NCBI GenBank assembly: GCA_934219025.1
Contig: CAKQDG010000041.1
Location: 1-16,947, forward strand
Direction of reading: 5' to 3'
Source of the DNA: an uncultured Prevotella sp.
GTDB taxonomy: Bacteria; Bacteroidota; Bacteroidia; Bacteroidales; Bacteroidaceae
DNA: 16,947 nt
The translations under genes and the position numbers were made by a program. The notes under the pieces are model-generated. The model ran no database searches and had not been told where the DNA came from. It was given only the letters and a program-made list of their open reading frames with translations. Positions 13,824 to 16,947 of this stretch are shown piece by piece; the first letter of the stretch is position 1, and each line of letters opens with the position of its first letter.

Positions 13824-14819
13824 TTACTTCACGATTTTCTTTCCTTCCACCACGTATATTCCGTGTTGCAGTCCGTCGGTCGCTGTTTGTCGGCAAACTT
13901 TAGAGCGCACTTTCGTGCCCGACACTGTATATACGTCTACAAAGGCTGGCAGTTCTTCGGTGGGCAGTTCTATGACAGTGGGCTTGTCGTAGTTGTCGTA
14001 GCTGAACGCCACATTCTTTTTGTCCCCCCATACATACTGTTCCAGTCCGGGATAGTCCACATAAGGGTTGCGGTTTTTCTGTATGCCGTATGCAGCATTG
14101 TTGCGGTCAATTTCTTTCTGGCTCACTGGGTCCTCCTTTGCCCATTTCAACAGGAGGTTTAGTGCCCAGTCTTTAAACGCCGGGTATTTGTTGCCCGAGA
14201 GCATCTCGCTGTTCCATCCGCTCACCTTGCTCTCGTAGCAGGTTACCATATAGAAGTATATGCGTGCGAAGTCGCCTTTGTATTCATCGTTAGGTTCAAA
14301 CACTGTGCCGCTGTATCCGGGGAAGGTGCATTTGCCTAGTTTGCTGAATCCTTTGTTCGACTGGTAAGTCTCTCCGTCGGTTTCTCCGAAGGGGTTGTTT
14401 CCGCGGCGGTTATTCACATATCCGTCGCACGGCACAACATGCACGATGTCGGAGTACATCGGACTTACCTTTCCGCCGAACCAGCTTTTGGGGAAAGAAT
14501 GTTCACGGTTGTACATGTCGCCCTCTTTCTTGTAGTTTCCGGTGTTGTCGCTGAAACTGAAGTTTGTGGTACACGAATACATATCCCACACTTTGCCGTC
14601 GCTGCGCCGGTCGGTAGTTTGATAGGCCTTTATCAGTCCGTCGTAAGATGTAACTTGTGGGTTTCCTATAATCTCGGCAAGTGCAGTCTTCAGCGCGCTA
14701 CCCTTCTTGCCGTCAGCTTTCGAGTAGTAAGTACCACTGTTGTTTGGACCTTGGGCCCATGAGCAAACGGCAAAAAGAATCATTGCCGCTGCAAAAATGT
14801 TTCTTCTTAATGGGTTCAT
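13824..14819 (-). CDS. Secreted endonuclease I family nuclease (His-Me finger)
   Basis: This 331-residue protein should degrade DNA (and possibly RNA) outside the cytoplasm. A signal peptide covers about 1-22 (ends CSWAQ). The endonuclease I/EndA-NucM domain runs from about 40 to 265 with the metal-finger active site: REHSFPKSWF at 105-114, D124 and H127 in YSDIVHVVPCDGYVN, and NNRRGN at 136-141. DFARIYFYMVTCY (183-195) and DRNNAAYGIQKNRNPYVDYP (238-257) also fit the family. The last 40 residues (VDVYTVSGTKV to IYVVEGKKIVK) look like a type IX-type sorting tail. Upstream lies the 8-base satellite and then the SGNH hydrolase gene on the same strand. No consensus promoter was found in the spacer, so read-through from the hydrolase gene is possible. 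The likely use is nutrient acquisition or clearing extracellular DNA, by inference. Confidence 0.92.
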   Translation of the reverse strand: MNPLRRNIFAAAMILFAVCSWAQGPNNSGTYYSKADGKKGSALKTALAEIIGNPQVTSYDGLIKAYQTTDRRSDGKVWDMYSCTTNFSFSDNTGNYKKEGDMYNREHSFPKSWFGGKVSPMYSDIVHVVPCDGYVNNRRGNNPFGETDGETYQSNKGFSKLGKCTFPGYSGTVFEPNDEYKGDFARIYFYMVTCYESKVSGWNSEMLSGNKYPAFKDWALNLLLKWAKEDPVSQKEIDRNNAAYGIQKNRNPYVDYPGLEQYVWGDKKNVAFSYDNYDKPTVIELPTEELPAFVDVYTVSGTKVRSKVCRQTATDGLQHGIYVVEGKKIVK

Positions 14820-14839
14820 ATAGTTGAATTTTTTATTGT

Positions 14840-14927
14840 TTTCAATTTTTCAATCTTTCAATCTTTCAATCTTTCAATCTTTCAATTTTTCAATTTTTCA
14901 ATCTTTCAATCTTTCAATCTTTCAATT
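14840..14927. repeat. Eleven tandem copies of an 8-base unit (TTTCAATY; minus strand RATTGAAA)
   Basis: Eleven uninterrupted 8-base units fill 14840-14927; the only variation is the last base of each unit (C in seven, T in four). The array abuts the stop codon of the SGNH hydrolase gene and ends 20 bases before the endonuclease I ATG, filling nearly the whole spacer. It is a simple satellite, not a CRISPR array, because there are no spacers. Confidence 0.92.
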
Positions 14928-16100
14928 TTAAATCAAATTCTCCGGCACGCAGTCTGCCATCGCTCTGTAGGCCACCTCGCTCGGGTGTAGATGGTCGCCG
15001 GAGTCGAATCCTGGAGCAAAGCTCTTTGGGTTGTCGGTGGAGCGCACAGCCTTGTCGAAGTCCACGCAACCGTCGAAGATGCTGGCAGAGCGCAACCAAA
15101 GGTTGAAGTCCTCGCGCAGTTTGTTCCTCTCCTCGTTGTATGTCCTCCATCCGAGGATGGGCAAGAGCGTGCCGCTCCATACCCTGAGTCCGAACTTCCG
15201 AGCGTGTTTAACGTAAATATCTTCTACTCCACGTTTCAAATCCTCGAGCGAAGGCATGTCGCTCCACGGGCGGAACGGATTAACATCGGTGCCCACGGGG
15301 TGTATGATGTCGTTGATGCCATGCTGTATAATCACGTCGGTGGCTCCGCTCACGTTCATCTCGACGGGGAAACGCGTTGCGCCCTTCAGTCCGTAAGCCT
15401 GATACGTGATGCAGTCATACTGGCGCAGAATTCTTGTTCCGCTCACGGCGCGCCGGATCACGGCAACGCTGTTTGAGCCCTTTTCCCTTGCCCTTATTGC
15501 CAACCAGTCGGGCCAGCTCTGCGCCGTGATGGAGTCGCCGTAGCATACGAGGGCGTGGTTTTTCTCCTCCGTGCGTATGTCTATGGTGTTCAGGAAATAG
15601 AACCATTGCGTGTGGCGTGTCAGGTTGAGCGGCAGCACTTCGGCTTCGGCAAAGTCACCGTAGCTGTATTGCCCTTTCGAAAGCGGCCCCGTGATGAGTG
15701 TTCCGGCGTTCATCTGGGTGAAATCCCGGAGATACATGCTCACTTTTATCGTTTCGTATGCTTCTATGTCGAGAGCAATTTCGTCGCTTTCGATTTCCTG
15801 ACCAGGCATGATGACGGCCGATTCCTTGCCGTCGAATGTTATAGTGGTGATGCTGCTCTTGAAATCCCTTTCCTTTGCCACGTTAGCCTTGCTTATTGTT
15901 ACGGGTTCCGTGCCGGTGAGGTTTGAAAAGCGCATGCGGAGCCTGTCGCCAGAGAATGGAATTTCTATGGGGTATCTCAGTGTAAGGTTTTTGGCATATA
16001 TGGCCTCTCGCCTGTCGGTAATGGAAGTGGCGTTTCCCCAACAGCTTACCCATTTGCCGTATACCTTATTATATATATCGGTTTTATCTTTATTTTCCAT
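14928..16100 (-). CDS. SGNH/GDSL-family hydrolase, probably cytoplasmic esterase
   Basis: This 390-residue protein is predicted to hydrolyse esters using an SGNH active site. An N-terminal beta-rich region (about 1-175) comes before the hydrolase domain. Motifs are YGDSIT at 187-192 (nucleophile S190), the glycine block around G221 in AVSGTRIL, GIND at 261-264 (N263), and DHLHPS at 369-374, giving D369 and H372 of the catalytic pair. No signal peptide, lipobox or membrane helix is seen, so the protein appears to stay in the cytoplasm. That suggests deacylation of imported sugars or metabolites rather than intact polymer. The substrate cannot be read. The stop codon directly abuts the 8-base satellite before the endonuclease gene. 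A -7 box lies upstream of its ATG. Confidence 0.85.
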   Translation of the reverse strand: MENKDKTDIYNKVYGKWVSCWGNATSITDRREAIYAKNLTLRYPIEIPFSGDRLRMRFSNLTGTEPVTISKANVAKERDFKSSITTITFDGKESAVIMPGQEIESDEIALDIEAYETIKVSMYLRDFTQMNAGTLITGPLSKGQYSYGDFAEAEVLPLNLTRHTQWFYFLNTIDIRTEEKNHALVCYGDSITAQSWPDWLAIRAREKGSNSVAVIRRAVSGTRILRQYDCITYQAYGLKGATRFPVEMNVSGATDVIIQHGINDIIHPVGTDVNPFRPWSDMPSLEDLKRGVEDIYVKHARKFGLRVWSGTLLPILGWRTYNEERNKLREDFNLWLRSASIFDGCVDFDKAVRSTDNPKSFAPGFDSGDHLHPSEVAYRAMADCVPENLI

Positions 16101-16127
16101 ATTTGTAATAGCGGTTCATTATTGTGG

Positions 16128-16135
16128 CAAAGGTA
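16128..16135 (-). promoter_or_regulatory. Candidate -7 element of the SGNH hydrolase promoter
   Basis: On the minus strand TACCTTTG (16135-16128) matches TAnnTTTG and lies 27 bases before the hydrolase ATG. The nearest TTTG (16151-16148) is only 12 bases upstream, too close for a standard -33 box. Confidence 0.45.
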
Positions 16136-16227
16136 GTCCATTTTGTCCAAAGAAAAGCATAAAGTGGTGAAAATTAATCAGTTCTACGCAAGTAATTGGG
16201 CGAAATATGCAAAAAAAATCAAATATA

Positions 16228-16259
16228 TTTCCGTATGCCATTAAAAACTTGTATATTTG
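16228..16259 (+). promoter_or_regulatory. Promoter of the HU gene
   Basis: TATATTTG at 16252-16259 matches the -7 consensus; TTTC at 16228-16231 is a one-mismatch -33 element with 20-base spacing. The predicted leader is about 40 bases. Confidence 0.6.
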
Positions 16260-16308
16260 CAAGCCTTTTTAAGCAAGATAGAATATTACATATAATTAAT
16301 TAACAGAA

Positions 16309-16596
16309 ATGACAAAAGCAGATATAATTGACGAGATCGTGAGTTCTACAGGTGTGGCTCGCAAGGATGTAACGGCCACGGTAGAGGCTTTCATGGAGGC
16401 AATCAAGGGTAGTTTGTTGGACAAGAAAGAGAATGTTTACCTGCGTGGTTTCGGTAGCTTCATCGTGAAGCACCGTGCCGAGAAGACAGCAAGAAACATT
16501 TCCAAGAACACTACAATAGTCATTGCAGCCCACGATTTTCCGAGCTTCAAGCCGGCAAAGAGTTTTGTAAGCAAGATGAAGGGCGAGGAGGAATAA
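16309..16596 (+). CDS. HU/IHF family DNA-binding protein
   Basis: This 95-residue protein is a nucleoid-associated DNA-bending protein. Its sequence follows the HU fold: helices 1-2 (MTKADIIDEIVSSTGVARKD and TVEAFMEAIKGSL), the hinge YLRGFGSFIVK at 44-54, the DNA-gripping arm RAEKTARNISKNTTIVI at 56-72, and FKPAKSF at 80-86. Length is standard. In the arm, the RNP proline that intercalates DNA in classic HU and IHF is replaced by isoleucine (R62-N63-I64). The gene has its own promoter and lies 69 bases upstream of the 29-residue basic gene. That gene and the RNase E/G gene follow on the same strand. Confidence 0.95.
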   Translation: MTKADIIDEIVSSTGVARKDVTATVEAFMEAIKGSLLDKKENVYLRGFGSFIVKHRAEKTARNISKNTTIVIAAHDFPSFKPAKSFVSKMKGEEE

Positions 16597-16665
16597 TCAT
16601 TTCGGCTATATAGAGAGGAAATTTATTAATAACATTATATTCAAACATTTTAAATAATAACGATT

Positions 16666-16755
16666 ATGCCAAACGGTAAGAAGAAAAAGGGCCACAAGAT
16701 GGCTACTCACAAGCGTAAGAAAAGATTAAGAAAGAACAGACATAAGAGCAAGTAA
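16666..16755 (+). CDS. 29-residue lysine/arginine-rich small protein, possibly ribosome-associated
   Basis: A 30-codon frame including the stop runs from ATG at 16666 to TAA at 16753. The product starts MPNGKKKKGHKMATHKRKKR and ends RKNRHKSK. More than half of the residues are K, R or H and there is not one acidic residue. Such composition is typical of tiny ribosomal proteins such as THX or bL36-like tails. I recall near-identical small basic products beside RNase E/G genes in other Bacteroidota, but cannot confirm this here. No SD sequence is seen, which is normal in this phylum. It lies between HU and RNase G genes and is followed by two hairpins. A ribosomal or RNA-binding role is inferred from composition and context. 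Confidence 0.75.
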   Translation: MPNGKKKKGHKMATHKRKKRLRKNRHKSK

Positions 16756-16759
16756 AAAG

Positions 16760-16775
16760 CTAACTGCAGAGTTAG
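16760..16775 (+). promoter_or_regulatory. Small hairpin after the 29-residue gene
   Basis: CTAAC (16760-16764) pairs with GTTAG (16771-16775) around six bases, four bases after the stop codon. It has no T-run and may protect or punctuate the mRNA end. Confidence 0.35.
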
Positions 16776-16800
16776 TGCTCAATACAGGTCTATTCGGACT

Positions 16801-16866
16801 GGGCATGTCAATCAATGCAGCATCTTTCAAGAGAACGCGTATTTGTTGACATGCCCTTGTTTTATT
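16801..16866 (+). terminator. Hairpin with U-rich tail in the RNase E/G leader
   Basis: GGGCATGTCAA at 16801-16811 pairs perfectly with TTGACATGCCC at 16846-16856; the loop is 34 bases and the tail is TTGTTTTATTA. It has the form of an intrinsic terminator lying 36 bases before the RNase E/G start. It may end the HU and small-protein transcript, or act as an attenuator or processing site for the downstream gene. Confidence 0.7.
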
Positions 16867-16892
16867 AGTTAATCAAGTTTTGTAATTAAGAC

Positions 16893-16947
16893 ATGACAAG
16901 CGAATTAGTAATCGACGTTCAACAGAATGAAATATCAATCGCTCTGC
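16893..16947 (+). CDS. rng: Ribonuclease E/G family protein, N-terminal fragment cut by window end
   Basis: Only the first 18 codons are inside the window: MTSELVIDVQQNEISIAL. This matches the usual beginning of Bacteroidota RNase E/G proteins, which process rRNA and mRNA 5' ends and start at or near such a (S/T)ELxIDV strand. The frame is open to the last base. The gene order after HU and a tiny basic protein also fits. The call rests on a short segment and needs the rest of the gene. Confidence 0.75.
   Translation, partial: MTSELVIDVQQNEISIAL

Noticed and set aside
14840..14927. CRISPR array, because the unit resembles the ATTGAAA end of some CRISPR repeats
   Set aside because: Units are contiguous 8-mers with no spacers, and no cas genes are present.

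Overview
The window looks like chromosomal DNA from a Bacteroidota bacterium, most likely Prevotella or a close relative. The signs are near-consensus Bacteroidota promoters (TTTG, 19-20 bases, TAnnTTTG), little Shine-Dalgarno use, a Reg_Prop/Y_Y_Y/AraC membrane regulator beside a pectate lyase, type IX-like C-terminal tails on secreted proteins, a lipoprotein thioredoxin, and the order HU, tiny basic protein, ribonuclease E/G. The genus is inferred from general character; no 16S gene is present.

Left part (1-3546): an AT-rich two-gene restriction-modification cassette. The first gene fuses an N-terminal PD-(D/E)xK-like nuclease domain to an N6-adenine methyltransferase. The second, one base downstream, encodes a specificity subunit with two half-repeats. 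There is no HsdR helicase. Sizes and architecture match BcgI-type (type IIB) enzymes. The cassette is flanked by a long imperfect hairpin (77-172) and by a C-rich/G-rich inverted repeat (3354-3461).

Middle left (3547-9334): a secreted head-GIN (DUF2807) protein, a secreted family 1 pectate lyase, and, convergent with it, a 1026-residue membrane regulator that goes straight from periplasmic sensor to AraC DNA-binding domain without histidine kinase modules. The regulator has a strong predicted promoter. The lyase has only a -7 element, as expected if it needs an activator, so a pectin-responsive pair is plausible.

Middle right (9335-13800): housekeeping genes. These are pheS (+), then on the minus strand a lipoprotein thioredoxin, a YkvA/DUF1232 membrane protein, a YihY/BrkB membrane protein and the RNase P RNA gene rnpB. 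Clear terminators lie between pheS and the thioredoxin gene, after rnpB and after the endonuclease gene.

Right part (13800-16947): a secreted endonuclease I and an SGNH hydrolase, both minus strand, separated by eleven copies of an 8-base tandem repeat. Divergently come an HU-family protein, a 29-residue very basic protein, a hairpin leader, and the first 18 codons of a ribonuclease E/G gene cut by the window end.

The most noteworthy items are the BcgI-like cassette, the hairpins at its borders, the kinase-less regulator, the 8-base satellite and the 29-residue protein. Gene functions come from motif recognition only; no database search was made.
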